Assembly (NCBI RefSeq): GCF_001039355.2
Contig: NW_019775713.1
Coordinates: 329,560-393,559, forward strand
Length of the DNA: 64,000 nucleotides
Reading direction: 5' to 3'
Source: Lingula anatina
Taxonomy: Eukaryota; Brachiopoda; Lingulata; Lingulida; Lingulidae
Shown: positions 21,536-34,689 of the stretch, piece after piece
Numbering within the stretch: position 1 is the stretch's first letter
How the letters are laid out: each line of letters starts with the position of its first letter
Made by a program: the position numbers and the translations under genes
The notes under the pieces: generated by a model
Told to the model about the DNA's origin: nothing
Databases searched by the model: none
Seen by the model: the letters and a program-made list of their open reading frames with translations, nothing else

Positions 21536-24500
21536 TAAACAGCCCCTCTCTGCTTTCTCCATCCAGAGTTTCAGAGATGCAGTAAAACCCAACCTTTCTA
21601 CTGTCAGCATGTCTCTGCCCTTTCTAGTGTTCTCTCAAACTCAAGGGACCAACCTCCAATTTTAAAACTTTTTACGGGCTTTGTTCAGTGTCCATCAAGT
21701 ATGGAGAGCAATGGACCTTATAAGGTGAATGCTGGCGACTTGAACATTTGGGTGAATGCTTCAGCTATGAAATGATCCATGGCTTGAAGGTTGCAGATTT
21801 TGTCAATTTCAATCTAGAACCATTGGATTTGTCTAGTCAACTACACGTAGAGGAATTAGAAATGTCATTCACTCGGCATTGACACTCATTAAATTAAGTC
21901 ATAGAACAGTGAATTTAAATAGCCCATCTTAAGGTGATAAGTAAGTTTTGTGAAAGTTGTGGTGAGAAGTTGTGCTTTGGATCAAATAACTACCATTATT
22001 TCAAATGCTGTCTAATGCTCCAGCCTAGAAAGGGGTATTAAACAAATTTAATGTAATTAAGCTACAAAAAAATCCCAAAAGCATGGTTGAATTGCAGCAC
22101 TGATAAATTTATCAAATCATGCATTGTGGGGGGACGGAATTAATGACCCTAACAGATTGTTGATCTTTAATCTTTACCCAAAATTAAAGGTCATGCACTG
22201 GAATTAAACCACCACAAATACCCTCCTATATATGTATGTAGTTCCCTTACCCCTAAAGAAGTTCATGTGAGGACAAATGTTTAAAAGGCTTTGTTGATTT
22301 TTAAGTCATGGTTTGTTTATTAACCAATGCATGCTGTGTTAATACTCTGATAATACAGTTTACAGAATTTTAAGGATCAGTCTTTAAATAGGAGTGACAT
22401 GTACTGACGGGTATGTAAGATCGGTATGGTTGAATGAATATTTATCCCTAAAATCAGAAGTGGCGGGAAAGATTGTTCAAAGTGACTATGTGGGGAAGTA
22501 AGGCTGTCAGATGGACAGACAGGGAATGGAGACTACAGATCAATGCTAATTTTTTTAATTAAAGTGAAGGTGATGATGTTAATGCTGATGATTTTGGATT
22601 TATGATTGAGAAAAAAAAGCACAGACTTGTTTTTGACCCCAAACTATGAAAAAAGTGCAAGAAAATCAGCATTATTAGCCTTATATGTGTGAGAATATTG
22701 AAAAATAATTATCTTTTATACTTGTGTGATATGGCGTCCCAGACAGAGACAGGGATTATTTTTGAAAGGTTAGTGACACTGATATCACAAGCTTCAGTAC
22801 AGACTGATTATGGTATCACTGTGTCTGCATCCATGTCGTCAAGAAAAGAGCATTTACACTAGTCCAACTCAACCAACCCCAAGGCAATCCAGGTTTGGTT
22901 CACTTTGTAAAAGGAGAGAAGGATGCAGGCTTTATGCAAACACTTCATATGAACTGATGAATTTCTTTTTGAAAACAAATAAAAGAACATAGGGAAACTC
23001 ATCTTAGGGTCTATGCATATATATATAAAAGTGGGAGAAATTTTGTCATTATTATTGGACAGAACAGAAGTAAATCTTATGTTTTGTTTCTTTATATGCT
23101 TGCATCAGGACTGTCCCGTATTTTCCTAATGTAAATTTTCCTTTTGTTATATCACAGTTGAAAACAACCAAATGGACCTTCAGTCAAACTTTGTGCAAAG
23201 GTACAAAAACCAAGCACTTCAAAGACTAACTTGACCAATCTGGAGCAAGTTGTCATATTTAAAGATTAACTGTATCAAACTTTGTCTGTTTGAGAGGCAC
23301 TCAAATCTCGTTTTGGTGGCATATCAATACCCATGTTAATACCCATTTAGCTTAGAAGTTTAGATGATTATGATTTTCTTTACCAAAGCAGCACTTTCAT
23401 TCTCATTACGTAGACACACCTATTATTGTTTAAATTCAGGAAAATTGGCAAATTCAAATAATGTGGGGAATGGCAAGCAGACATGATTTGTCAAGATGGT
23501 ACATTCTATGGTTAAGCAGTCCCAACTGGACTAAGAATACACCTTATGCTCAGAGAATTGCTGGATGAAAGTGAGGATGCAAAGTTCTGTACAAAGCTGT
23601 GAAATTTTTTAATGTTCTCGGTTATATCAGGAAAGTTCTCTGTACTACCAAGAGCCATAAAGAATTCATCGTGATAAGAAAGCAGTAGGACACAGTTTTT
23701 TAATGGTTTTCAGAGTGTGGTTTTCAGCAGTTTTAGGTAAGCAAGGTGAAAATGTTTACAAACATTCTGGGCACTGGAAGGTTTATTGTGAAAAATTCTC
23801 TTTGTTTTGGTTCTCACCATTTCCTGCATTATGTTGTGTGCATGACTTTATGAAAATACATACCTGTACAAAAACAGAGTCAGCTTGGGTGAAAAGGGTG
23901 TTAGGTTATACACAAATGAATCATAATCAATATTTGCTCAATGGATAAATGTTCCGTTCACAGGATTTGAGATTGGTTATTGCAAGATATCAATAAAGGC
24001 GTGACGGTTTCTTTATGATATATCCAAATGAAAACCTACCCCCTACTCTATCTTTATCGAAAAGGTCAGTCGGATCATGGGTTTTATATTAACCTTTAAT
24101 GTATTTTTACGGAGGAATTTCTTATTATGACAGATGCACCTGAACGCTCACCTGAGTATCAAGGCAGCTAAGGTAAAAACCATCGTGAGAAATTTTCAGC
24201 TATTTTCACAAGGAAGACAGCTGGGTTTAGTGTCATAAGGGTATGCTGGGGATATTTCTTTTTAAAACTTCAACTGTCAGCCCATGCTGAATAATCCTGA
24301 GGTCCTGTCTCAGCTTTTAATTGACCAGGTTAATTGTTAAGGAGCATTCCACTAAATTTGAATTTATTGGATGATTTAAGACCATAACACAGTTTTTAAA
24401 AATCTTCGGACATTTCAAAGCTTAAAGTGTGATTCCAATAGATTTTAAACTTGGAGGATCATTTTAGGTCTCTCCTTGGTAATATAAGACCTGGGATCAT

Positions 24501-26072
24501 TTCTAAACTAACACAAGCAGGTATAAAGACAGGAGGCATTTTCTAGCCTCAGATGTTGATCCAATTTTCGATCGAGAGGTTAGAATACACACCTGGCTCT
24601 GTTATTGTAATTGGAGAGATGTGATGGATTCAAAGAATTAATGTCAAGTAAAGTTATGAAAGCACCAGGGCTCAAGTTGTGGAGTTTGAAGCAAGGGACC
24701 TTTTGTCAGTGTTTAGGTTTGTATTGTTTTAGCTTTTTTGATCAACAGGCTTCACATAAGCACAGACTGTGTGATATATGTAGCAGTTACAACAAGAGTC
24801 GTCCACTGTATGCAGCATACAAGAACGTAATTATATCGAGGCGCAGCCACATGAAAATACAAGTGCAATTATCCTATTGTGCAATTATCCTATTGTTTGA
24901 AGCACCAGCCGTGGTATAAGTTCTGTCATTACTTTTGTGGAATTGACTGTATGTGGGTTTAAACAGATAACCACTGCTTAGATACTGGAAGGTAAGACAA
25001 TAATTTTTTGTCAGTGAAGTGACTAAAAGGATACAAATATAGTCCTGAGCATCCACCATCTTGAAAAATCAAAAATGCTGTGTTTCAATCTTTCAGATTT
25101 TTAGATAAGATATTTAATGATAGTAAGATAACACAATTGGATAATCAACCAAAATATGTATGTGATCAAGTCTTCCATTTTCTCAGAACACTGGGGCAGA
25201 GTTGAGATGACAATTTCCAAAGGTCTTTTCCATAGGTTACAGGTGGGGTATTGGGGCGGGAAGGTAATAACTTTAATGAGTAAAATTGTAAATTTACTCA
25301 AGGCATGGTTTGAGATGCAAGAAGGTCATCTTAGTGCAGCTGACAATTATGAACCTCTGGAGCAATTTTTAACTGATTAGCATAATTTCACAACTATAGT
25401 TACTATACCCAGCTCTGCAAGGACAAGTTTAAGTTTTGCACTAATATACCAGTCCATTTTGAACTACTTGTGTTATATTGAGATGTAAAAAAATGAATGG
25501 TACCGCAATAGAAAAAAAAAAGGTCGGAGGGAGGCAAGATACTCAGAATCAATATTTAGAAGGGAGTTCAGACAACATAAAATATTAACTGAACTCGGCC
25601 TTAACAGTCAGCTAGGTTATGCTAGGGGCTCCCTGCAACACATGTAGTGCACTAACATCACAGAAGAGGCAGTGTTTGATGTTTTCTTTGCTGTCAGTGG
25701 AAAGATAAAAGGTAAGGTGTCTGAACCCTGGGCGTTCTGTCTGACTGGGGCTCACAAGTATGAGAACATTTCATTGTGATAGAGTATGAGGTGTTGCGTA
25801 TGAGAACACTTGTGCGTTCACATCGTGGACTGTACTTTAGCATGACTTTTACCTCAGATGAGTTTTTCTTTAATTTCTTGCTTATTAATGCCTGTGACCT
25901 GGTGTAGGTAGGTTGATTGCAATCAGTCAACAGTAGATTGCCTTACCTCATACTGTGATTTATGTAAATAGGTATAATTTTGTTACAAAGCTGTGCCTTT
26001 TAATCATATCCAGATTAACTTAAACCTGACCAAATGACAGAACCAGACAGAAAAATTATACACAAGTGATTT
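21536..26072. other. non-coding stretch
   Basis: 4.5 kb without a supported gene. ORFs near 23703-23948 and 24611-24919 (81 and 102 codons) lack splice context and recognisable motifs. A short direct repeat (GCAATTATCCTATTGT, twice) is at 24864-24897. Confidence 0.45.
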
Positions 26073-27341
26073 TTGCAAATATATATCAAATGTGAAGTAG
26101 TCTGGTCTCTTCTGATATTGCTTTAACAATCAGTGTAAATTAGTTCAGTTGTGAATACGACCAGATTTGGCAGGTGGGACACAGCGGTGGTGTTATGTGG
26201 AGATGGTGTGGGTATTGTTATTTTTACAGATGTGCCCTGAAATCTCAAGAGTCCAGAATTTCAGTAGTACAGCTACACCTGTTGAGTGGAAATCTTTTTA
26301 AACTGAGATCAAGGAACTTTATTTTTGTTCATTTTGTAAATTGGGGCTTCAAAATTGGAAACATATTTGCATACATGAGCTGGAACATTTTGAATTAAAA
26401 ATTGATATACATATTAATAAAACTGATAAAAGTAATATTTGTGGTGAGATATAAAATAAATATTATTCATTTTTTCTCTTCAGATAGAAACCAACCAAGA
26501 TATCCATTTATGATCTCCAAGCCAAGAAAAAATTGTTCTCACCAGAAAGTTAAGCTGAAGGGCTGATTAGCTGCCTACCTTGTATTAGATGGTAAGATGC
26601 TTCATATCTATTACTGATATACTTGATATATTTTATTTATATTTGACTCATCTTCATAAACAAATTTTTTATATTTGACTCATCTTCATAAACAAATTTT
26701 CAATATTTCATGGATTTCTGTTTCGATTTATGATACTGATAGCTAAGAATTGAGTTTATCTTAGTTTGAATGTTGTGATGATTTCTGTTGTCTCTGGCTG
26801 ATTTTGTTATTATTTTCAACATGTATTCAATGCACAGACAAAGTTTAATCAGACTCTCTGCAAGTGGTCAGACACCTATGCTGAAATGGTCACTAAAAGT
26901 TTATATCTTTTACTAAATGTGCATTTTAGTTTTTTGTATTCTCAAAACTTGTCCACAGATTTCAATAGTTTATAAATATTACACGGATGATTGCAGGCAG
27001 GTATACATTGGTGTACATACACACACACACATGCATGCACACACACGTGCATGCGCGCGCGCACGTACACACACACACACCATAAGCCTGTAAAATGAGA
27101 AAAGAAGCATCATGTAGTTGAAATACGGACTGGTACAGTAATATCCCAGTGGCCAGGAGTTATTCTAATGTTTGATGGTTTTCAAAGTGAAAGCTGATGG
27201 TATTCCCAGGTGAGGGTGAATCATGACATTGGAAGCAGATGGAGGAAATTATAAGGTGCTAGCTAATGATACTATCATTAGAATCCAATCAGGGCAAGCA
27301 CTCTGGCCAGGGGAATGGATGGAGGGTGTTTGTGGGGGGGG
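26073..27341. repeat. diverged segmental duplication, left copy
   Basis: This block corresponds to 27677-28942 over its whole length, with more substitutions than the other duplications in the window. It includes a 108-nt exon-like segment, a CA/CG-rich microsatellite (27018-27080) and a terminal G run. A 32-bp unit (ATATTTGACTCATCTTCATA...) is doubled at about 26637-26700 here but single in the other copy. Confidence 0.9.
26484..26591 (+). other. 108-nt exon-like segment (copy 1)
   Basis: Acceptor TTTTTCTCTTCAG (AG at 26482-26483) and donor GATG/GTAAGA (GT at 26592-26593) enclose 108 nt with stops in all plus-strand frames. If used, it is a non-coding leader exon. The same 108-nt length and both splice sites are kept in the diverged copy at 28098-28205. 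Confidence 0.3.
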
Positions 27342-27342
27342 N
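27342..27342. other. single N inside a G run
   Basis: An undetermined base at the end of the left copy of the diverged duplication, immediately before the 169-bp MITE. It marks an uncertain join or homopolymer failure. Confidence 0.85.
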
Positions 27343-27347
27343 TATTG

Positions 27348-27516
27348 AAGGGGTGGATTGAGACCCATCTTCTGGGTCTTCCGGAAGACGGTCAGGTTAT
27401 TAAGTTTATATTGACTGGTATCTATTTTTTTTTCTGTTGGAAGACCATAAAAATGGGGATGGATCAACATAGATACTTTGGAATACTATCAGAAAATATC
27501 TCTGGGTTCGCTCCTG
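27348..27516. mobile_element. MITE family C, copy 1 (about 169 bp)
   Basis: Interior phrases TCTTCTGGGTCTTCCGGAAG and GGATCAACATAGATA match the copies at 33677-33844 (inverted) and 48773-48940. Ends are degenerate (AAGGGGTGGATTGAG at the left, GGGTTCGCTCCTG at the right) relative to the family tip CAGGGG(C)GGATT. A possible target repeat TATTG lies at 27343-27347 and 27518-27522, one base beyond the right tip. Non-coding. Confidence 0.75.
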
Positions 27517-27676
27517 TTATTGACCATGGTACCTGTTGTGCATGATTAGAATTCAGTGTTGACTGACAGTGCTATTATAAGCATTATTTATTATTGCATC
27601 AAAATTGACAAAATGACCTATTTTGCATCTTTATTTTCTGTTTTTTGTCTGTACATTTGACAGCTTTGCTGCCTTG

Positions 27677-28942
27677 TTGCAAATATGTATCAAATGTGAA
27701 GCAGTCTGGTCTCTTCTGATATTGCTTTAACAACCAGTGTAAATTAGTTCAGTTGTGAATACGACCAGATTTGGCAGGTGGGACCCAGCGGTGGTGTTAT
27801 GTGGAGATGGTGTGGGTATTGTTATTTTTACAGATGTGCCCTGAAATCTTAAGAGTCCAGAATTTCAGTAGTTCAGCTACACCTGTTGAGTGGAATTCTT
27901 TTTTTTTAAACTGAGATGAAGGAACTTTATTTTTGTTCATTTTGTAAATTGGGGCTTCAAAATTGGAAACATATTTGCACACATGAGCTGGAACATTTTG
28001 AGTTCAAAATTGATATACATATTAATAAAACTGATAAAAGTTTAAGTAATATTTGTGGTGAGATATAACATAAATATTATTCATTTTTTCTCTTCAGATT
28101 GAAACAAACCAAGATATCCATTTATGATCTCCAAGCCAACAAAAAATTGTTCTCACCGGAGAGTTTATCTGTAGGGCTGATCACCTGCCTACCTTGTATT
28201 AGATGGTGAGTTACTTGATATCTTTTACTGATATGCTTGATATATATTTTATTTATATTTGACTCATCTTCATAAACAAATTTTCAATATTTCATAGATT
28301 TCTGTTTCGATATATGATACTGACAGAAGTGGGATTATCTTAGTTTGGATGTTGTGATGATATCTGTTGTCTTTGAGTGATTTTGTTATTATTTTCAACA
28401 TATGTGTTCAATGCACAGACCAAGTTTCATCAGACTCTCTGCAAGTGATCAGGCACCTATGCTGAAATGGTCACTAAAAGTTTATATCTTTTACTAAATG
28501 TGCACTTCAGTTTCTTGTATTCTCAAAACTTGTCCACAGATTTTAATAGTTTATTTATAGATACTACGTGTATGATTGCAGGCAGGTATACATTGGTGTA
28601 CACACGCACACACACACCGTCACACACACACACACACACACGCGCGCGCGTGCACACACACACACACACACACACACCATCAGCCTGTAAAATGAGAAAA
28701 AAAGCATCAGGCAGTTGAAATACAGACTGGTAATATCCCAGTGGCCAGGAGTTATTCTAATGTTTGATGGTTTTCAAAGTGAAAGCTGATGGTATTCCCA
28801 GGTGAGGGTGAATCATGACATTGGAAGCAGATGGGGGAAATTATAAGGTGCTAGCTAATGATACTATCATTAGAATCCAATCAGGGCAAGCACTCAGGCC
28901 ATGGGAATGGATGGAGGGTGTTTGGGGGGGGGGGGGGGGGGG
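27677..28942. repeat. diverged segmental duplication, right copy
   Basis: Counterpart of 26073-27341, with a longer CA/CG microsatellite at about 28599-28678 and a G run of about 19 at the end. Sequence between the copies (27343-27676) contains MITE family C and about 160 bp of unique DNA, so unlike the other three duplications the copies are not directly adjacent. Confidence 0.9.
28098..28205 (+). other. 108-nt exon-like segment (copy 2)
   Basis: Counterpart of 26484-26591, with acceptor CTCTTCAG (AG at 28096-28097) and donor GATG/GTGAGT (GT at 28206-28207). The donor changes from GTAAGA to GTGAGT, which remains a functional consensus. Non-coding. Confidence 0.3.
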
Positions 28943-30882
28943 TAATAGGCAGAGTGATAGATAGACAGACCTAAGGGTATATAGAATGGATCATCATCAT
29001 CAAGAACTGTAGGGTCGGAGCCGACCTGCCATGGCTCCCCTAACAAAAACTCCACTGGCAATGGTTTTGTGCCATTCTGTCTGCTTGAACCATGGACCCA
29101 CAGAGGTCCGTTAGACCATCACTGCATCGAGTTTAAAGTCTACCATGTCCTTATGGTCCATATACTGCTCCCATAAGTGTGATTTTTCCATTTGTTGGCC
29201 TCAGATTGTGCCCCACAAAGATAAGCTTTCTTTTTGTGAGAGAGCGAAGCAGTCTTTTTTCGCATCCGAATCGTCTCAGATGATAGGAGGAATGGAGATA
29301 CTGAAAAGAGGCTAAGTGAATGACAGAAGGGTAATATGTTAGAAAGAGAGATTAAGAGACATACGGACAGAGAGACAGACAGCCAGACTAGTAATCTAAT
29401 ATGGGAGGGGGCAGGGATAGCAATTATTGGGCAGACTGACAGATGGACGCACAGACAGAAATGGAGGATGGATCAACAGACAGTAATGTGTCTGTTATGT
29501 CTTTTCACACTGAGATTTATGCAGTGTAAAAGAAACAAATTTCAGCTAACTATAGATAAGAAAAAAATCATTTCGACAAAAAATGTGAGACTGACAACTA
29601 CACCAAACTGTTTCATATTCTGCTTTCACATACAAGAATGATAATATTACACTGATGAGTCTAGAAAACAGAACGTGAAATGAATTGATTTTTTGCTTCA
29701 TCCTCAAATTTCTCAGTTTTCACTTTGTCATGTGTGACTCAAGCCAGGAGAGCTTCTCATACATTGTTTAACATCTTTTTCTCTTTTCTTCACAAAGGTA
29801 AAAGTGGTTGGTATCCAACAAGTTTGGGATATTGATCATAGAGGGATGAGTTATGTCTGCTTTAAACAAAAAATTAATTGCCACTTGGGTTTTCAATGCA
29901 CGATCCAGATTGGTTGCTTTGGATACCGATAAACCCATACTTTGGCGTTGTGTTTCATAAGAGAGGCATATATTAAGTAAGATTTTTTTAAAAAAATATT
30001 ATGTAAAAGCCACTATAGCTGGGTAAAGGGTCTTGTGAGATTAAAGAAAAAAAGAAAAACAAATAAGTTAACCTATCCTGAATACAAAACAGTAAGTCTA
30101 TTGTTTTTCAAACAGAAGTTATGCCACAAAATTTATGTTTTCTGCCTAAATGCTCAGCGTTCACATTGTTGGTATGGAGCACTTGGTTTTTAAGTGTGGG
30201 AACCATTTAACATTTGTGAAGGTACTTAGATATACATGTAGTGATTATAAGTACGTAATGTGTACTTGCTTTTGGCAGACAACTTGCTATTTGTCCTTTC
30301 AATTCTGTAAACTTGAAGTCAATAACGAAATGCCTTCATGTTATTTTTGATATGTATAAAATGAAGCAAAAGAAACCACATTGTCTGTAAATGATGACAA
30401 CAAAATGTTTTTATTCACTTGAGCAAATTAAATTGAATGTCATCCACTGCCATTGCAGGGTTTGATATTTAGATAAGTTTCAGACATTTCATAATGTTTT
30501 TTTTTTGGGGGGGGGGGGAGTTTCAAATGCACTTTAAAGCAAGATTCATTCATATTCTTAAAAAAAAAATACCTTCAGCAAATACAAGGTTTAAAGAAAT
30601 TATTGACTGTTTCTTAGACAGGAGCATTACTTATCACACGTGAAGCCTGTAGCAACCTATGTATTTCCTTGTTGTAATGAAAATCCATAGCCATTACTTT
30701 TTTATCTGATTTGTGTGCTTTTTGGTAGATTACACTTCAACATAGATGATTGATTCCATGGTTGACTGGCTTCTAGTTGAATAATTAATAGACTGACAGA
30801 ATCGATGCTTATGACATTTTTTGTTAGACTATGGAGTACAGCAGGAAAAGGGAGTTGATCGTCAGATAATGTAGTCGGGGTT
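28943..30882. other. non-coding stretch
   Basis: About 29000-29290 has a distinctly higher GC content (for example GGTCGGAGCCGACCTGCCAT) and may be an old repeat, but I cannot assign it. 29336-29480 is rich in GACAGA-type degenerate repeats. A G run is near 30507-30520. No gene is supported. Confidence 0.4.
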
Positions 30883-31340
30883 CCTGGTGCAGATTTTTTT
30901 AACTAGATGATCTGCTGACGATAGTCAGACTTGTGGTACAAATTTGATGTGTTAGTTGATTTGGTAGAGGTGTCAAACTTCTGGTACAGATTTCATGAAT
31001 TAGTAGATGCAAGTGATGTCCAAATCCTGGTACAAAATTTTCTAAGTCAGGCCTACCCAACTACCAGACTCGGCACCGAATGATCCTGAATTCACTGGTA
31101 AATCGGACCACACTACTCGTTTTCAAGGTGTGTATCAGTACGCATTTCACAGTCTGGTAGTTGGGTAGGCCTGTAAGTCATGTAAAACATTTTGGTACAG
31201 ATTATTTTCATGAGTTAGTTGATCTGCTTGTAGTTTTGAACTCCTGGTATGTTTTTCGTAAGTTAATTGGTCTGCTAGTGGTTTCCAGCTCCTGGTATAC
31301 AATTGATGAGTTAGTTGATCTGCTAGAGGTTGACCAGCAG
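30883..31340. repeat. degenerate tandem repeat, about 48-bp unit, interrupted by a MITE
   Basis: Units start with (C/T)CTGGTA(C/T) at about 30883, 30931, 30979, 31025, 31190, 31243 and 31291, each followed by phrases like GAGTTAGTTGATCTGCTAG. The unit starting at 31025 is split by the 126-bp element at 31048-31173. An ORF at 31161-31364 is the translation of these repeats, not a gene. Confidence 0.78.
31048..31173. mobile_element. 126-bp MITE with perfect 23-bp inverted ends
   Basis: The left 23 bp (31048-31070, starting CAGGCCTACCCAACTACC) is the exact reverse complement of 31151-31173. It is flanked by the 5-bp direct repeat TAAGT at 31043-31047 and 31174-31178. Perfect ends suggest recent movement. 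Tips start CAGG, hAT-like. Non-coding. Confidence 0.88.
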
Positions 31341-31460
31341 GGACAAGGGGAAATTTTCAGGTAGCTTTGTATTGGGGGTAAAATGGAGTACTTGATAACC
31401 TTTTTACGTTTGATTTATGAAAAGATATTCCTCCCCCCCCTCCACACATACAAACACACA

Positions 31461-31516
<56 letters not shown>

Positions 31517-33676
31517 ATCAGCAGTTATCTTGTCATACTGAAAATTGTCAGAAATCAGAAATGTTGCTAGAGAGAAAAAACATGTTTATATGCATGTATG
31601 TGTGCAAATGCACGTGTATGTGTGTCTGAGTGAATATGTGTGTGTTGCACATGCATGTGTATGTGTGTCTGAGTGAATATGTGTGTGTTGCACAGGGGAT
31701 GTGTATAATGGTGTTCCCATAAAACCAGTTGTTGTGTTGAACCAGCATATAGGGGAGAATTATGCAGTGAGACATCCACATTGATAAATACAAGCCCACA
31801 TCAATATGAGGAGGAAACAGGAATATATTTATGGCAGATAATAGACACGCCAAGAGTAAAACACACTTGAAATCAATAGATAGATAATGCGCTGGCACCA
31901 CTTTCAGTCTGGAGTATCAGTAAATGTTAGTGCATTTGTCTGTACTGGTACATGAATTGTTTGTGGATTTATGATGTGTAAAGGATGGAAACTAAATTTA
32001 TATGTATGTATTCGGTGTTAAGAGTTTTTTGGGCACCTGGGGGATTCGATAACTATTATGGTATTTGTTTTGTGCTTTATTTTATAGTTCATTTAGTACA
32101 GAGGATGTATTTAAGCATATGCATGTACTCAAATGCACAGGTACATGTTCATGCACGTTGTCCCTCTAAATCTACCCTCTTTTTGTTCTGCCTAATGTGA
32201 TTTCTTAACAACAAGGCAACAGTTGCTGCTCCTTGTCAAAATCAGGTGATGAGTTTCACTTGCTTAATGCAAAGTTAACCATTTCACCAAAGATGATTGC
32301 TTGCTTGATTTAAGACCCAGCAATAGAGAATCATGAACAATAAAAATGGCTGATGCGTGGACATGTAAATTTCAGACATTAAACTAATGAATAAGGCAAC
32401 ACAGGATGGCAGAATATATTTATTTCTGGATCAATAGATATTCATGACTCTGAAGTATAAACATTGTGAATGCAACATTAATGCCTGGCCCACTGAGAAT
32501 AAACGACATGAGGCAATTTCATTGAAATCTTTAACATCACGTCGTGCATGTCTTACCAAGGTATGAGTCATTGATTAAGAAGCTTTGGCAATCAGAGATG
32601 GATTTTCTTGGATGGGAATAACACTCCAGTAGAAGTCTTTGAAATACTTCAAGTCTCTGCAATACAAAGGACTACAAGAAAAAGGTCCAAAAAAAAGAAG
32701 CTAATAGGCACATGATGGTAACCACAAACAATACTATCAAAGGTGTCTGATCTGGGATTTCCATACAAATTTAGTTTTTCTTCAGAAAAAATGAATTTTC
32801 CTCACTCATGAATCATTGTTCAGCCCATTCCTGCACTTGGATTTAAGTGTTATGCCATTTCTAATTAAATAATCTAATTTTTAATATCTGGCCAGACATA
32901 TAGACTGTTATATAGTCTTCCTGTTATTCCAGTAGGAAATATCAAAATAGGGTACTTTAAATACTTTTATTTGAGGGGTTCCTATCATTTTAAGGTTTGA
33001 ACTGGGAAAGATTATAAGTAGCTTTGCAGGATATGCATGTATAGACATAGAAAATATGACTTGTGCACATTTTCAAATTTGTATCTTAACATCACGAGCT
33101 TGTACGTGTATGTATACATTGGGAAAAAATGCTGGTATGATAAACCATTTGCCTTGGGCAATTTTCTTTTAGTTTAATTGAAATGGCATATTTTTGCTGA
33201 TGGTAGTTAGCAGAGGATGGTGGTGTACACCAGAACAATGGTCTGCATAATTTATGGATATCAATGAGTAAAATTGCTTGTGGAAGCTATGTGTAATAAA
33301 ATGAGATTGAAAAGTGACTAGATGTCAAATTTTACCTAAGTATTGTCTCTTTCTTTGATAAGAATTTATTTTTACTGAGATCGTAAACTGCAGATGTCTC
33401 TGAATACCCAGGGCTTTTTCATTTTCAGTCTGATGACCTTATTTTCAGGATCTTTAACCATCACGTCATGTTAGAAGAAGATTAATCAAGTCTCTGAAGA
33501 TAAAATATAAGTGTGCTATTGATTTAGAAATGAAAAAGTAGTTGTTTTTGCTGGCTGTAACCCGCCTGCCTGTGGGCGGATTGCATGTCTGATGGAGGAC
33601 TGATGGGACTGAGTTATCAATCATGATCTTCTTTTCTGTCTGTCTGTCTGTCTGTCCGTCTGCCTGTCTGCTTTCT
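31341..33676. other. non-coding stretch with CA/TG-rich repeats
   Basis: A C run at 31431-31441 and a (CA)n microsatellite at about 31454-31515 are followed by a TG-rich minisatellite at 31596-31695 in which GTGTATGTGTGTCTGAGTGA recurs. ORFs across this region are low-complexity readings. A (CTGT)n run lies at about 33636-33670. No gene seen. Confidence 0.5.
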
Positions 33677-33844
33677 CAGGGGTGTATCCAATAATATTTT
33701 CTGACGGTCTTCCAAATTATCTTCGTTGATACATCCTCCATTTTTGACCGTCTTCCGACAGAAAAAATTAGACACCCGTCAGTGTAAACTTGAAAATCTG
33801 ACTGTCTGCTGGAAGACCTAGAAGACGGCCTCAATCTGCCCCTG
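33677..33844. mobile_element. MITE family C, copy 2 (168 bp, inverted)
   Basis: Tips CAGGGGTGTATCCA and TCAATCTGCCCCTG are imperfect inverted repeats. The interior is the reverse complement of the copies at 27348 and 48773. Flanks TTTCT and TGTCT (33672-33676, 33845-33849) may be a decayed 5-bp duplication. It sits within CTGT-rich sequence. Confidence 0.8.
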
Positions 33845-34219
33845 TGTCTGTTTGTCTGTCTGTCACATCCAGAGCTGCTCTTTGACTGCCAAATTCAAGA
33901 CTGTTTCTTGAAGTATCCGCTGTATTGTATTGTGGACTGGTGAAGTGGTCAGCTTATCTTGTATTCTCTGACCATGTCCACCCACGTAGGTGACCATTCA
34001 ATCTCAGTGTCATAAGCTGACCTATACCCAGCAAGTCCATTACATATTTCTTGTAACTTCCTCAAACACGGAAATAGGCTATATAATATGAATACTGGTT
34101 GTTCTGTTCCACTGTGTTCAGAATAATCAACTTATAGCTGTGAAAATAAATGTGTTGCTAGGTGTGCACCACATGGGGCATGACTCCAGCAATAGTCATA
34201 GGGGTAGTCTTGAGTTTCA
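33845..34219. other. non-coding stretch
   Basis: Nothing recognisable. Confidence 0.45.
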
Positions 34220-34459
34220 GGCCCCATTCCCAATAGATGCCATCAGTCTCCGTGGATCGACCCAACTCTGCGGGGACTCGCCCTGACTGCAAGCAGCTTA
34301 ACTGAATGACATTAAGTAGAAAATGACATTAAATAGAAAATAGGAAAGCTGATGATTATATATGAGTACTGGAGACAAGAGGAGGTACGACATTCAGTGA
34401 AGCTGCTTGCACTTAGCGAGAGACCCCGTAGAGTTGGGTCGATGATGTCAATGGGGTCT
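34220..34459. mobile_element. MITE family B, copy 2 (about 240 bp, uninterrupted)
   Basis: Long inverted arms: GGATCGACCCAACTCTGCGG with GCAAGCAGCTT on the left pairs with AAGCTGCTTGC and CCCCGTAGAGTTGGGTCGAT on the right. Tips GCCCCATTCCC and ATGGGGTCT resemble those of family A, suggesting related transposases. A short doubling (ACATTAAGTAGAAAATG then ACATTAAATAGAAAATA) lies in the middle. Non-coding. Confidence 0.8.
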
Positions 34460-34689
34460 AAGACCAGATACAGCAGGCTTCATTCTATTTAAATATCTAC
34501 ACATTGTTGGTTGGGTAAGCATGGAGGAAAATTACAGAACTTAAAATAGAAGTTCTTAGATAGCTTCTAATGCTAGCCAATGTGATATCATGTTAAATCA
34601 TTAAGCTTGAAAATAAATCAAAACAAGAATGGCTTTTGGTGTAAAGTGAAAATGGACTCAACAGGGTAATGTATGCAACCATGTCTTAG

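Noticed and set aside
31417-31901. His/Thr-repeat ORFs on both strands
   Set aside because: Translation of CA/TG microsatellites.
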